A DNA stretch of 64,000 bases, taken from the NCBI RefSeq assembly GCF_003287935.1, contig NZ_CP030287.1, forward strand, positions 496,001 through 560,000, in the 5' to 3' direction. The notes below the pieces were generated by a model that searched no databases, was not told the origin of the DNA, and saw only the letters and a list, made by a program, of their open reading frames with translations. Below are positions 17,871-26,134 of this stretch, one piece after another. Both the position numbers and the translations under genes were made by a program. The number at the start of each line of letters is the position of its first letter. Position 1 is the first letter of the stretch. This stretch comes from Streptomyces sp. ICC1. GTDB lineage: Bacteria > Actinomycetota > Actinomycetes > Streptomycetales > Streptomycetaceae.

Positions 17871-20417
17871 TCAGAGCTTCTGCACCGGCGCGTACCGCAG
17901 CAGCAGCCGCTTCGGCTTCTCGTCCCCGAAGTCGATGGTGGCCTGCGCGTCCGCGCCCGCTCCCCTGACCTCCATGACCGTGCCCAGCCCGAACTGGTCG
18001 TGCGTGACCCGGTCCCCGACCACCAGCGCGATGACCGGCTTGTCGCTCGCCCGCCGCGTCGCGAACCCGGACGGACCCGACTTCGCACGGGACGAGGACA
18101 GGAACGACTCCGGCGAGGTCCCGAACGAGGTCTTGGACCCGCCCCCGGCCCCACCCGAGCCTGATGCCCCGTACCCCGAGCTGCGCATCGGGCCCGCCGG
18201 CTTCTGCGCCGCGCCCGTCCGCTTCCACTGCAGGTACTCGGCCGGGATCTCCTCGAGGAACCGCGACGGCGGGTTGTACGAGGGGGTGCCCCACGCGCTG
18301 CGCATCGAGGAGCGCGTCAGGTACAGCCGCTCGCGCGCCCGCGTGATGCCGACGTAGGCCAGGCGGCGCTCCTCCTCGAGCTCCTTGGTCTGGCCCAGCG
18401 CGCGCATGTGCGGGAAGACCCCGTCCTCCATGCCGGTCAGGAAGACCACCGGGAACTCGAGGCCCTTGGCGGTGTGCAGGGTCATCAGGGTGATGACCCC
18501 GTTGCCGTCGGTGTCCTCGTCCGGGATCTGGTCGGAGTCGGCGACGAGCGCGACCTGCTCCAGGAACTCCGAGAGGGTGCCGGGGCCCACCGGCGGGGTG
18601 CCATTCTCGGCGGCCTCGGCCGCCGCCGCCTCCCGCGCCTGCTCGAACTCGAGCGCCACGGCGGCCAGCTCCTGCAGGTTCTCGATCCGCGTCTCGTCCT
18701 GCGGGTCGGTCGACGCCTGGAGCTCGGCGAGGTAGCCCGTACGCTCCAGGACCGCCTCCAGCACCACCGCCGGGCCCGCGCCCGAATCGACGATCGTGCG
18801 GAGCTCCTCCATCAGCACGTTGAAGCGCTTGACGGCGTTGGTCGAGCGGGCGGCCATGCCGAAGGCCTCGTCGACCCGGCGCAGCGCCTGCGGGAAGGTG
18901 ATCTTCTCGCGCATGCCCAGCGCGTCGATCATCGCCTCGGCGCGCTCGCCGATGCCGCGCTTGGGCACGTTGAGAATTCGCCTCAGCGGAACGTTGTCCT
19001 CGGGATTCGACAGGACGCGCAGGTACGCGAGGACGTCGCGGACCTCCTTGCGCTCGTAGAACCGGACGCCGCCGACGACCTTGTAGGGCAGTCCGACGCG
19101 GATGAAGATCTCCTCGAACACGCGGGACTGCGCGTTGGTCCGGTAGAAGATCGCGACGTCGCCGGCCTTGGCGTCGCCCGCGTCCGTCAGCCGGTCGATC
19201 TCGTCGGCGATGAACTGCGCCTCGTCGTGCTCGGTGTCCGCGACGTAGCCGGTGATCACGGAGCCGCTGCCGGCGTCGGTCCACAGGTTCTTCGCGCGGC
19301 GGTTCTCGTTGCGCTCGATGACCGCGTTGGCGGCGGACAGGATCGTCTGCGTGGAGCGGTAGTTCTGCTCCAGCAGGATCGTGGTGGCGTCCGCGTAGTC
19401 CTCTTCGAACTGGAGGATGTTGCGGATGGTCGCGCCGCGGAAGGCGTAGATCGACTGGTCGGCGTCGCCCACGACGCACAGCTCGGCGGGCGCCAGGTCC
19501 GGATAGCCCGTGCCGACCAGCTCGCGCACGAGCGTGTACTGGGCGTGGTTGGTGTCCTGGTACTCGTCGACCAACACGTGCCGGAAGCGGCGCCGGTAGT
19601 GCTCGGCGACCTCCGGGAAGGCCTGGAGCAGGTGGACCGTGGTCATGATGATGTCGTCGAAGTCGAGCGCGTTGGCCTCGCGCAGCCGCCCCTGGTACAT
19701 CGCGTACGCCTGGGCGAGGGTCTTCTCGAAGCCGTCCACGGCCTGTCCGGCGAAGGCGTCCTCGTCGATGAGCTCGTTCTTCAGGTTCGAGATCTTGGCG
19801 CTGAAGGCCTTCGGCGGGAACTTCTTCGGGTCCAGGTCCAGGTCGCGGCAGACGAGCGCCATCAGGCGCTTCGAGTCGGCCGCGTCGTAGATCGAGAACG
19901 ACGAGGTGAAACCGAGCCGCTTGGACTCGCGGCGCAGGATGCGGACGCACGCGCTGTGGAAGGTGGAGACCCACATGGCGTTCGCGCGCGGGCCGACCAG
20001 GCCCTCGACGCGCTCCTTCATCTCGCCGGCGGCCTTGTTGGTGAAGGTGATCGCCAGGATCTGGCCGGGGTGGACCCCGCGCGCGCCCAGCAGGTGCCCG
20101 ATGCGGTGCGTCAGCACGCGGGTCTTGCCGGATCCGGCGCCGGCCACGATGAGCAGCGGTGATCCCGCGTGCACGACGGCCGCGCGCTGCTCCGTGTTCA
20201 GCCCGTCCAGGAGCGCGGCCGGGTCGATGACGGGCCGGGGGGCCCCGTCCCGGTAGTACGCGTCCCCGCGCCCCCCACTGCCGTCGGCCATGTCGAACCG
20301 GCCCCCGAAGAGATCGTCCGCGCCCGGCTCGGGGGCGGCGTGATCCTCGGGCGGCGGCGGGACCTCGTCGGAGGGGGAGAGGTCGGCCAGGAAGCTGTCG
20401 TCAAAGAGGCTGCTCAT
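17871..20417 (-). CDS. pcrA: ATP-dependent DNA helicase PcrA/UvrD (SF1A)
   Basis: 848 residues. Q-motif LNTEQRAAV and Walker A AGAGSGKT are followed by superfamily-1 motifs including DEYQDTN (motif II), GDADQSIYAFRGA (motif III), QNYRST (motif IV), TLHTAKGLEFPVVF (motif V) and VGITRARERLYL (motif VI). It unwinds DNA 3' to 5' in mismatch and nucleotide-excision repair. About 65 N-terminal residues form an acidic extension typical of actinomycete PcrA. The C-terminal region ends with the usual Tudor-like segment (DRVTHDQFGLGTV ... IDFGDEKPKRLLL). A damage-type promoter motif sits 10 bp upstream of the start. It converges with the M23 gene, with only 18 bp between stops. Confidence 0.95.
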   Translation of the reverse strand: MSSLFDDSFLADLSPSDEVPPPPEDHAAPEPGADDLFGGRFDMADGSGGRGDAYYRDGAPRPVIDPAALLDGLNTEQRAAVVHAGSPLLIVAGAGSGKTRVLTHRIGHLLGARGVHPGQILAITFTNKAAGEMKERVEGLVGPRANAMWVSTFHSACVRILRRESKRLGFTSSFSIYDAADSKRLMALVCRDLDLDPKKFPPKAFSAKISNLKNELIDEDAFAGQAVDGFEKTLAQAYAMYQGRLREANALDFDDIIMTTVHLLQAFPEVAEHYRRRFRHVLVDEYQDTNHAQYTLVRELVGTGYPDLAPAELCVVGDADQSIYAFRGATIRNILQFEEDYADATTILLEQNYRSTQTILSAANAVIERNENRRAKNLWTDAGSGSVITGYVADTEHDEAQFIADEIDRLTDAGDAKAGDVAIFYRTNAQSRVFEEIFIRVGLPYKVVGGVRFYERKEVRDVLAYLRVLSNPEDNVPLRRILNVPKRGIGERAEAMIDALGMREKITFPQALRRVDEAFGMAARSTNAVKRFNVLMEELRTIVDSGAGPAVVLEAVLERTGYLAELQASTDPQDETRIENLQELAAVALEFEQAREAAAAEAAENGTPPVGPGTLSEFLEQVALVADSDQIPDEDTDGNGVITLMTLHTAKGLEFPVVFLTGMEDGVFPHMRALGQTKELEEERRLAYVGITRARERLYLTRSSMRSAWGTPSYNPPSRFLEEIPAEYLQWKRTGAAQKPAGPMRSSGYGASGSGGAGGGSKTSFGTSPESFLSSSRAKSGPSGFATRRASDKPVIALVVGDRVTHDQFGLGTVMEVRGAGADAQATIDFGDEKPKRLLLRYAPVQKL

Positions 20418-20426
20418 CGCCTTCCG

Positions 20427-20449
20427 AGTTTAGGGGGCCGGACCGACAG
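20427..20449 (-). promoter_or_regulatory. PafBC-like promoter of pcrA
   Basis: Reading the minus strand, CTGTCGGTC (20449-20441), 8 nt, then TAAACT (20432-20427). It keeps the TGTCR core and the TAnnnT at the correct N8 spacing of the damage motif. The -10 lies 9 nt before the ATG, implying a very short or absent leader. Confidence 0.5.
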
Positions 20450-20579
20450 CCGGTCCCGGCCCCGGAAAATTGGTCGGCATATGCCCAGCGAACCGTGCGC
20501 GGGCCCTTCCGAGCCCCTCCCTCCGCCGCTAGCGTGCTCCGCCAACCGGAAGGAGGTGCCGGCCCGTGTACCGGGCAGG

Positions 20580-20607
20580 CTGTCTTTTATACACACCTGA
20601 CGCTGCC
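20580..20607. other. near-match to Illumina Nextera transposase adapter (suspected contamination)
   Basis: 20580-20598 reads CTGTCTTTTATACACACCT. The Nextera/Tn5 mosaic end read-through is CTGTCTCTTATACACATCT, two differences in 19. The next nine bases (to 20607) match exactly the continuation of the Nextera read-1 adapter, after which similarity stops. The stretch is AT-rich against its surroundings. It lies in the 282-bp gap between pcrA and the decarboxylase gene. Confidence 0.75.
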
Positions 20608-20699
20608 CGCCCATCCTCCCGCCCCGGAGCGTGGGCCCGAAGGCCACCCGGGCGCGATTGGCCCGGGCCGCCGGGCCCGGCGGCCCCTACCGTGCGCCC

Positions 20700-22097
20700 A
20701 TGGACCGCACGCTCGCCGCCGACCTCGCCCGCCTCCCCGACCTCCTCGACGCCACCCGCGACGCGGCCGCCGCGGCCCTGGCGGCCCTGGACGCGCGTCC
20801 CGTCGTACCGCCGCCCCCGGACGGGCCGCCGCGGGAGCCCGAAGCCCTGCCCGAACACGGCACCGGCACGGAGGCGGCCCTCGCCGCCTTCGCCGCCCGC
20901 TGGGCCCCGCGCCTGTCCGCCTCCGCCGGCCCCCGCTACCTCGGCTTCGTCACCGGCGGCGCCACCCCCGCCGCCCTGGCGGGCGACTGGCTCACCGCCG
21001 CCCACGACCAGAACTCCAACTCCGCCCTGGACGGCGCCGGCCAGGACCTCGAACGCGAAACCGTCACCTGGCTCCGCGACCTCTTCCACCTCTCCGACGC
21101 CCACACCGGCACCTTCGTCAGCGGCGCCACCATGTCCAACACCACCGGCCTCGCCATCGCCCGCGAATGGCTCGGCGAACGCCTCGGCGTCTCCCCGGCC
21201 GAGGACGGCGCGGCCGCCCTCGGCCCGGTCCGGGTCCTCTCCGGCGCCCCGCACTCCTCCATCGCCAAGGCCCTCTCCGTCCTCGGCCTCGGCCGCCGCG
21301 CCCTGGTCCCCGTACCGACCCTCCCGGGCCGCGAGGCCGTCGACCCGGCCGCCCTGGAACGCGCGCTCGCCGACGCGCCCGGACGCCCCGCCGTCGTCGT
21401 CGCCAACGCCGGCACCGTCAACACCGTGGACTTCGACGACCTCCGGGCCATCACCGCCCTGCGCGAACGCCACGACTTCTGGCTGCACACGGACGCCGCC
21501 TTCGGCGCCTTCGCCGCGCTCTCCCCGGAACACGCCCACCTCACCGCGGGCCTCGACGCCTCCGACTCCGTCTGCGTCGACCTGCACAAGTGGCTCAACG
21601 TCCCCTACGACAGCGCCGTCCAGTTCACCCGCCGCCGAGACCTGCAAGCCCGCGTCTTCCAGAACGCCGCCGCCTACCTCGGCCCCCTCGGCGAGAACCC
21701 CGACCTGGTCCACCTCACCCCCGAGAACTCCCACCGACTGCGGGCCCTGGCCGCCTGGTTCACGCTGCGCGCCTACGGCCGCGAGGGCCACCGCGAGATC
21801 GTCGAGCGGGACATCGCCTGCGCCCGCGCGCTGGGCGAGACGCTCGCCGCGGAACCGTCCTTCACGGTCCTCGCCCCGGTCCGGCTGAACGTCGTCTGCT
21901 TCACCCTCGCCGAACGGCCCACCCCCGCCCGCCTGACGGCCCTGCGCGAAGCGGCCGGGTCCGAGGTCTTCGTCACCCCCACGACGTACGCGGGAACCCC
22001 CGCCCTGCGCGCGGCGTTCTCCAACTGGCGTACCACCCAGGCAGATGTACGCCGGGTCGCGCAGGCCTTGCGCACGGCGGCGAAGGAGCTCGGATGA
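20700..22097 (+). CDS. PLP-dependent group II decarboxylase-like protein
   Basis: 465 residues. It belongs to the aromatic-L-amino-acid/glutamate decarboxylase fold group. VSGATMSNTTG (about 140-150) is the PLP phosphate-binding segment, HTDAAFGAF carries the cofactor aspartate and VDLHKWLNV places the Schiff-base lysine at about Lys297. YLGFVTGGATP and HDQNSNSALDGAG near residues 80-120 form the substrate-side loops. Substrate unknown. ATG 20700 lacks a Shine-Dalgarno; TACCGT lies 6 nt before it, suggesting a leaderless transcript. Its stop overlaps the next gene by 4 bp (ATGA), so the two are coupled. A possible adapter artefact lies in its upstream region. Confidence 0.85.
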   Translation: MDRTLAADLARLPDLLDATRDAAAAALAALDARPVVPPPPDGPPREPEALPEHGTGTEAALAAFAARWAPRLSASAGPRYLGFVTGGATPAALAGDWLTAAHDQNSNSALDGAGQDLERETVTWLRDLFHLSDAHTGTFVSGATMSNTTGLAIAREWLGERLGVSPAEDGAAALGPVRVLSGAPHSSIAKALSVLGLGRRALVPVPTLPGREAVDPAALERALADAPGRPAVVVANAGTVNTVDFDDLRAITALRERHDFWLHTDAAFGAFAALSPEHAHLTAGLDASDSVCVDLHKWLNVPYDSAVQFTRRRDLQARVFQNAAAYLGPLGENPDLVHLTPENSHRLRALAAWFTLRAYGREGHREIVERDIACARALGETLAAEPSFTVLAPVRLNVVCFTLAERPTPARLTALREAAGSEVFVTPTTYAGTPALRAAFSNWRTTQADVRRVAQALRTAAKELG

Positions 22098-22549
22098 CGG
22101 AACAGCCCCTGACACTCATAGAGGTCGAAGCCCTGGCCCGCACCGCGCACGAGGGCCAGACGGACAAGGCCGGCCGGCCGTACGCGGAGCACCTCGCGGC
22201 CGTCGCCGAGGGCGTCCGCGCCCGCGGCGGCACCGCCGAACAGCAGGCGGCGGCCTGGCTCCACGACGCGATCGAGGACGATGCGCTCAGCCCCGACTGG
22301 CTGGCCTCCGCCGCGCTCCCCCCGCACGTCAAGGCCATGGTCCTGGCGCTCACGAAGCGCCCCGGGGAACCGGTCGAGGGGTACACGGCCCGCATCCTCG
22401 CCACGCCCGGCGCCCGCCTGGTCAAGGAGGCCGACCTCGCGCACAACGCGGACCCGGCCCGCCTCGCGGTCCTCGACGCGCCCACCCGGGACAGGCTGTC
22501 CGCGAAGTACGCGTATGTCCGCTCGCTGCTGGGCATCGCCGCGCCCTGA
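22094..22549 (+). CDS. small HD-domain phosphohydrolase
   Basis: 151 residues. The HD-superfamily pattern resembles the SpoT/MESH1 hydrolase domain: AHEGQTDKAGRPYAEHL (first His) and AAWLHDAIEDD (His-Asp metal site, about residues 54-64), then EADLAHN with a further Asp. Such small alarmone hydrolase-like proteins may hydrolyse (p)ppGpp or related nucleotides, but specificity cannot be read from sequence. It is translationally coupled to the decarboxylase gene by an ATGA overlap. Confidence 0.82.
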   Translation: MTEQPLTLIEVEALARTAHEGQTDKAGRPYAEHLAAVAEGVRARGGTAEQQAAAWLHDAIEDDALSPDWLASAALPPHVKAMVLALTKRPGEPVEGYTARILATPGARLVKEADLAHNADPARLAVLDAPTRDRLSAKYAYVRSLLGIAAP

Positions 22550-22679
22550 CGCGAACGGGCCACTGCCGATTCGTCACGGGACGGATAGCCGGGGCGTGTT
22601 GGTGGGAGGATGGTCCATGTGGGGGTACGCCAGGCCGTCCCCCGGGCCGACCAGGGGACGACCGAAGGTGTGATCAGAA

Positions 22680-22874
22680 GTGGCCATTTCTCTGTCAGTG
22701 GTGGTTCTGTTGGCGATCATCCTGGTGGTGCTCGTTCGCGGTAACCACCTCAAGGCCGGCCCCGCGGTCGTCGCGGTCCTCTTCGGCTTCTTCCTCGCGT
22801 CCAGCTCCATCGCCCCGGACGTCAACCGCTTCCTGAACTCCCTAGCGGACACGATCGCCGGCATCAAACTCTGA
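22680..22874 (+). CDS. 64-residue membrane protein
   Basis: A GTG start at 22680 gives MAISLSVVVLLAIILVVLVRG and so on: two hydrophobic segments (about 2-19 and 27-45), a short charged turn (GNHLK) and a polar C-terminus. GAAGGTG lies 11 nt upstream, a little far. GC-rich third positions support coding. I recall similar conserved ~64-residue proteins in other Streptomyces, but no function. Confidence 0.65.
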   Translation: MAISLSVVVLLAIILVVLVRGNHLKAGPAVVAVLFGFFLASSSIAPDVNRFLNSLADTIAGIKL

Positions 22875-22918
22875 ACCCCCGAGCGCGCCGCCCGCCCCGG
22901 CAGCACCGCGCCCCCCGT

Positions 22919-23022
22919 GAACGACGAAGGGCCAGATCGAGTCGAGGAAACATCCTCTGACCTGGCCCTTTCGACTTCAGAGCGGGTGATGGAAACCGAA
23001 CCCGCGCAGCTAGTCTGGAAGA
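22919..23022. repeat. distal copy of a tRNA-Gly/terminator direct repeat
   Basis: This ~104-bp segment repeats 23817-23918 in the same orientation with scattered mismatches. Both begin GAACGACGAAGGGCCAG, include the tRNA terminator hairpin and continue into the tRNA 3' half. The two copies flank about 0.8 kb that contains the DUF1059 gene. Confidence 0.8.
22982..23022 (-). pseudogene. tRNA-Gly 3'-half remnant
   Basis: 41 bp match the 3' half of the intact tRNA-Gly at 23874-23944, from the acceptor end through the T arm to the anticodon arm, with about six mismatches. The 5' half (D arm and acceptor strand) is absent, so it cannot make a tRNA. It has the form of an attachment-site scar. Confidence 0.75.
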
Positions 23023-23193
23023 TCGCTCACCCACATCGACCCTGACCCGCGGTGCCGCTGACCTGCGCGTTCCCAGCCCCCGTGCTGCCGTTGCCCGCTA
23101 CTCCCCGCCCGCCGCCGCCCAACCTGGCACGCGAAGGACACGGCGACCGGTCAGCGCACGAGTAGGACGCAGTTTGCAGTTCACCATGCATGC

Positions 23194-23212
23194 CCCGCCT
23201 CCGGGAGGCGGG
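23194..23212 (-). terminator. hairpin after the DUF1059 gene
   Basis: CCCGCC (23194-23199) pairs with GGCGGG (23207-23212) across the loop TCCGGGA. It lies 10 bp beyond the stop of the small gene at 23222. Confidence 0.6.
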
Positions 23213-23221
23213 CCTTGGATG

Positions 23222-23413
23222 TCAGGCGTGCTGCGGCGCCTCGTCCTTCAGCATGGTCCGCAGCATGGCGCGGAACTCCGGTGTGTCGACCTCGCTGTGT
23301 ACGGACACGGAGTGCTCGGTGGCCGCCCGGACTACTTCTTCTTCCTCGCCCGTGATGGTCAGGCTGCACTTGGCCTCGCTGGGGTAGTCCCTGCAGTCAA
23401 TGACCTTACGCAT
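23222..23413 (-). CDS. DUF1059 small protein
   Basis: 63 residues beginning MRKVIDCRDYPSEAKCSLTI, the DUF1059 signature with two conserved cysteines and an acidic patch (GEEEEVVRAATEH). A strong GGGAGG lies 7 nt before ATG 23413. DUF1059 proteins are small cytosolic proteins, often adjacent to stress genes, and are thought to bind metal; function unproven. It is the only gene in the ~0.8 kb between the two tRNA-Gly repeat copies. Confidence 0.85.
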   Translation of the reverse strand: MRKVIDCRDYPSEAKCSLTITGEEEEVVRAATEHSVSVHSEVDTPEFRAMLRTMLKDEAPQHA

Positions 23414-23816
23414 GGTGTGCCTCCCGGATTGGTGGTGCGGCTGCCGACGTCGCCGTCCGAGTGGTGCCCGGCGCGAGGGCGGACGCAGGCGCGTTTAGGG
23501 GCCTCCTTCCACGATCCTCCCTGCGGACCCGGGACGCGCTCTGGGGGCAGCCTGGTCAATGCGTGGCCTCCCCTACACCCCAAACCCGGCCGGCCGCACC
23601 ACCTCGGGCCCGTCAGCAAGCCACGCGGTCAGCGGAGCGGCTCTGGCCGGTGTCCTGCCCGGTTCGGGGTCGAGCGTGATCAGGGGCCGTAGGAGGTTCT
23701 CCCGCGTAGATCGCGTACGCGGGTCCACCCTGACCGTCACGACGCCCCTCGTGCGGCGCTGGTGTGCCGACAAGCTCGGCGCCAGCACCGGGCCCACCAC
23801 CGTGGCGCAGCCCTGG
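23414..23816. other. non-coding stretch between DUF1059 and the tRNA-Gly repeat
   Basis: About 400 bp without a convincing gene. The promoter of the DUF1059 gene must lie near 23414-23480. A hairpin with arms CCCGCGTA (23701-23708) and TACGCGGG (23716-23723) is the only notable structure. No integrase fragment is recognisable. Confidence 0.5.
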
Positions 23817-23824
23817 GAACGACG

Positions 23825-23863
23825 AAGGGCCAGGTCGAGGAGATGTCCTCTGACCTGGCCCTT
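23825..23863 (-). terminator. terminator of tRNA-Gly
   Basis: The 12-nt arms AAGGGCCAGGTC (23825-23836) and 23852-23863 are complementary, with an inner GAGGA/TCCTC stem. It lies 10 bp after the tRNA 3' end on the minus strand and is followed by pyrimidine-poor sequence. Confidence 0.8.
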
Positions 23864-23873
23864 TGTGTCTCTG

Positions 23874-23944
23874 AGCGGGTGACGGGAATCGAACCCGCGT
23901 AGCTAGTTTGGAAGACTAGTGCTCTACCATTGAGCTACACCCGC
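23874..23944 (-). tRNA. tRNA-Gly (UCC anticodon)
   Basis: 71 nt. The acceptor GCGGGTG pairs with CACCCGC, discriminator T. The anticodon loop CTTCCAA gives anticodon TCC between CTAGT/ACTAG stems, and the T arm is GCGGGTTCGATTCCCGT. CCA is not encoded. Arm structure is complete, so it is functional. Confidence 0.95.
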
Positions 23945-24111
23945 ATGACGTGTGACGGAGGTCCTGGGACCTCGGCACGGACAGCATCCTAGCGGGTCGG
24001 GGCGGCGGATCGCACACCGCATTTCGGGCCCGGGTGCGCGAGTGGTGGCGCTTTCGCCGAAACTCCGCACGGCGGAGGGTCTTCGGGCATGTACCCTACG
24101 TGTCGCACCGA

Positions 24112-24188
24112 CGGGGTGTGGCGCAGCTTGGTAGCGCGTCCGCTTTGGGAGCGGAAGGTCGTCGGTTCGAATCCGGCCACCCCGACCA
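24112..24188 (+). tRNA. tRNA-Pro (UGG anticodon)
   Basis: Acceptor CGGGGTG pairs with CACCCCG, discriminator A at 24185, followed by CCA at 24186-24188. The anticodon arm CCGCTTTGGGAGCGG contains anticodon TGG, and the T arm contains GGTTCGAATCC. It is divergent from tRNA-Gly, about 170 bp away. Confidence 0.95.
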
Positions 24189-24431
24189 GCAGGAAGCGCC
24201 CGGAGGGGGCTGTGTCTCCCCTCGGCGCCTCCCCTTCCCCACGGCTTCCGCCCGGCCGCGCGCACCCTCATCGAGACCGCATCGATGATCGCGTTGTGGG
24301 CTGATTGCCGCTTGCGGCTACTATGCAAGCTGCGTGCCCGTGTGTCTGATGTACCGGGCCCGATCCGCTGAAAACCGCTGAGTCGCGGCGACAGCAGAGA
24401 CCCCCGCAGTCAGCCACAAGGAGACCGAACC

Positions 24432-25835
24432 GTGAAGAGCGCCGTGGAGACCCTGAACCCGACTCGGGTTCGGCTCACTGTTGAGGTGCCCTTCGAGGAG
24501 CTCAAGGACAGCCTCGACGCGGCCTACAAGAAGATCAACCAGCAGGTCACGGTGAAGGGCTTCCGCAAGGGCAAGATCCCGGCCCGCGTCATCGACCAGC
24601 GCTTCGGCCGCGGTGCGGTGCTGGAGGAGGCCGTCAACGACGCCCTCCCGAAGTTCTACACCGAGGCCGTCAACGAGGCCGACCTGAACCCGCTGGGCCA
24701 GCCCGACGTCGACATCACGGAGCTGAAGGACGGCGAGCTGCTGGCCTTCACCGCCGAGGTCGACATCCGTCCCGCGATCGAGATCCCGGACTACTCCGGC
24801 ATCGAGGTCACCGTGGACGCCATCGAGGTCTCCGACGAGGACGTCGAGAAGTCGGTCGAGCAGCTGCGCGGCCGCTTCGCGTCCACCAAGGACGTCGAGC
24901 GCGCCGCCCAGGACGGCGACGTCGTCACGATCGACCTCGAGGCCAAGGTCGCCGGCGAGGTGCTGGAGGACGGTGTCGCCCAGGACGTCTCCTACACCAT
25001 CGGCTCGGGCGAGCTGCTCGAAGGCATCGACGAGGCCGTCAAGGGCCTGGAGGCCGGTGGCGAGGCCACCTTCACCTCCCAGCTGAAGGGCGGCTCCGCC
25101 GAGGGCCAGGACGCCGAGGTCACCGTCAAGGTCACCAAGGTCTCCGCCCGTGAGCTGCCGGAGCTGGACGACGAGTTCGCCGGCATGGCCAGCGAGTTCG
25201 ACACCCTCGAGGAGCTGAAGGCCGACAGCCGCAAGCGCCTCGAGAACATGAAGCAGTACGACCAGGCCACGCAGGCCCAGGAGCGCGTCCTGGAGAAGCT
25301 GCTGGAGCTCATCGAGGTCCCGATCCCCGAGAAGCTCCTCGCGGACGAGGTCCAGACCCGCAAGCACAACCTCGAGCACCACCAGCTCGGCCAGATGGGT
25401 CTCTCCATCGAGAAGTACCTCGAGATCCAGGGCAAGACGGTCGAGGAGTTCGACGCCGAGACCGCCGAGCAGGCGATCAAGGGCATCAAGACGCAGTTCG
25501 TCCTCGACGAGCTCGTCAACAAGGAGAAGCTGAACGTCAACCAGGAGGAGCTCACCGAGCACCTCATGCGGCGTGCTGCCTCCTCCGGCATGTCCCCCGA
25601 CCAGTTCGCCCAGGCCGTCGTCGAGGGCGGCCAGGTTCCGATGCTCGTCGGCGAGGTCGCCCGCGGCAAGGCCCTCGCGGCCGTCGTCGAGGTCGCCAAG
25701 GTGACCGACACCAACGGTGAGGTCGTCGACCTCTCTGACGACGAGGACGACGAGAACGCGGTCGAGCAGGCCGCCGAGACCGTCGAGAACGTGGTCGAGG
25801 CCGACGGCGAGATCGCCGCCGACGAGGCCAAGTAA
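24432..25835 (+). CDS. tig: trigger factor (ribosome-associated chaperone, PPIase)
   Basis: 467 residues. The N-terminal ribosome-docking domain has the signature [16 protein letters not shown] (about residues 40-60). An FKBP-type prolyl isomerase domain follows at about 155-240 ([16 protein letters not shown] ... FTSQL), and then the helical chaperone domain. The C-terminus is a Streptomyces-type very acidic tail ([14 protein letters not shown]). It folds nascent chains at the ribosome exit. GTG 24432 follows CAAGGAGA. A likely -10, TACTAT, is at 24319-24324 about 110 bp upstream. It precedes the clpP1-clpP2-clpX genes, the classic order, but is separated from them by a terminator and a new promoter. 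Confidence 0.97.
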   Translation: MKSAVETLNPTRVRLTVEVPFEELKDSLDAAYKKINQQVTVKGFRKGKIPARVIDQRFGRGAVLEEAVNDALPKFYTEAVNEADLNPLGQPDVDITELKDGELLAFTAEVDIRPAIEIPDYSGIEVTVDAIEVSDEDVEKSVEQLRGRFASTKDVERAAQDGDVVTIDLEAKVAGEVLEDGVAQDVSYTIGSGELLEGIDEAVKGLEAGGEATFTSQLKGGSAEGQDAEVTVKVTKVSARELPELDDEFAGMASEFDTLEELKADSRKRLENMKQYDQATQAQERVLEKLLELIEVPIPEKLLADEVQTRKHNLEHHQLGQMGLSIEKYLEIQGKTVEEFDAETAEQAIKGIKTQFVLDELVNKEKLNVNQEELTEHLMRRAASSGMSPDQFAQAVVEGGQVPMLVGEVARGKALAAVVEVAKVTDTNGEVVDLSDDEDDENAVEQAAETVENVVEADGEIAADEAK

Positions 25836-25876
25836 CACCCGGGTCAACCCCCGCGGAGCAGTACCCGAGCATGGCC

Positions 25877-25912
25877 CGAAGGGCCCGTACGCCGTCGCGT
25901 CCGGGCCCTTCG
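25877..25912 (+). terminator. terminator of tig
   Basis: The arms CGAAGGGCCCG (25877-25887) and CGGGCCCTTCG (25902-25912) are perfect 11-bp complements with a 14-nt loop. They lie 41 bp after the tig stop. Confidence 0.85.
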
Positions 25913-25955
25913 GCTTTGCCCGTTGAGGGACCTCCGGGAAGGGTCCGGGACCTTG

Positions 25956-26013
25956 CGCTCCGAGCGAACAGTTCGGGAAGCGGGATGGCGTTGTCCTACC
26001 TGCGCGTTAGGGT
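25956..26013 (+). promoter_or_regulatory. clpP1 promoter region with ClgR box
   Basis: On the minus strand 25969-25956 reads GTTCGCTCGGAGCG, an exact match to the Streptomyces ClgR consensus GTTCGC-N5-GCG. Just downstream TTGTCC (25991-25996) and TAGGGT (26008-26013) form a possible -35/-10 with an 11-nt gap. That spacing equals the PafBC type, although the C after TTGTC departs from the consensus R. Confidence 0.6.
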
Positions 26014-26134
26014 CCATGAATACGAGGGCACGGGAGTACCCGACGCCGGCGGGCATCGTCCGCACCGGTTGGTCCGAGCCCCAGAACGAGACGCTGAGAC
26101 GGCACATGGCCGTCGGAGACGAGCAGGTGGATAC

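Noticed and set aside
23924..24328. Open frame across the tRNA-Gly/tRNA-Pro region
   Set aside because: It runs through tRNA sequence and has no ribosome site or conserved protein features.
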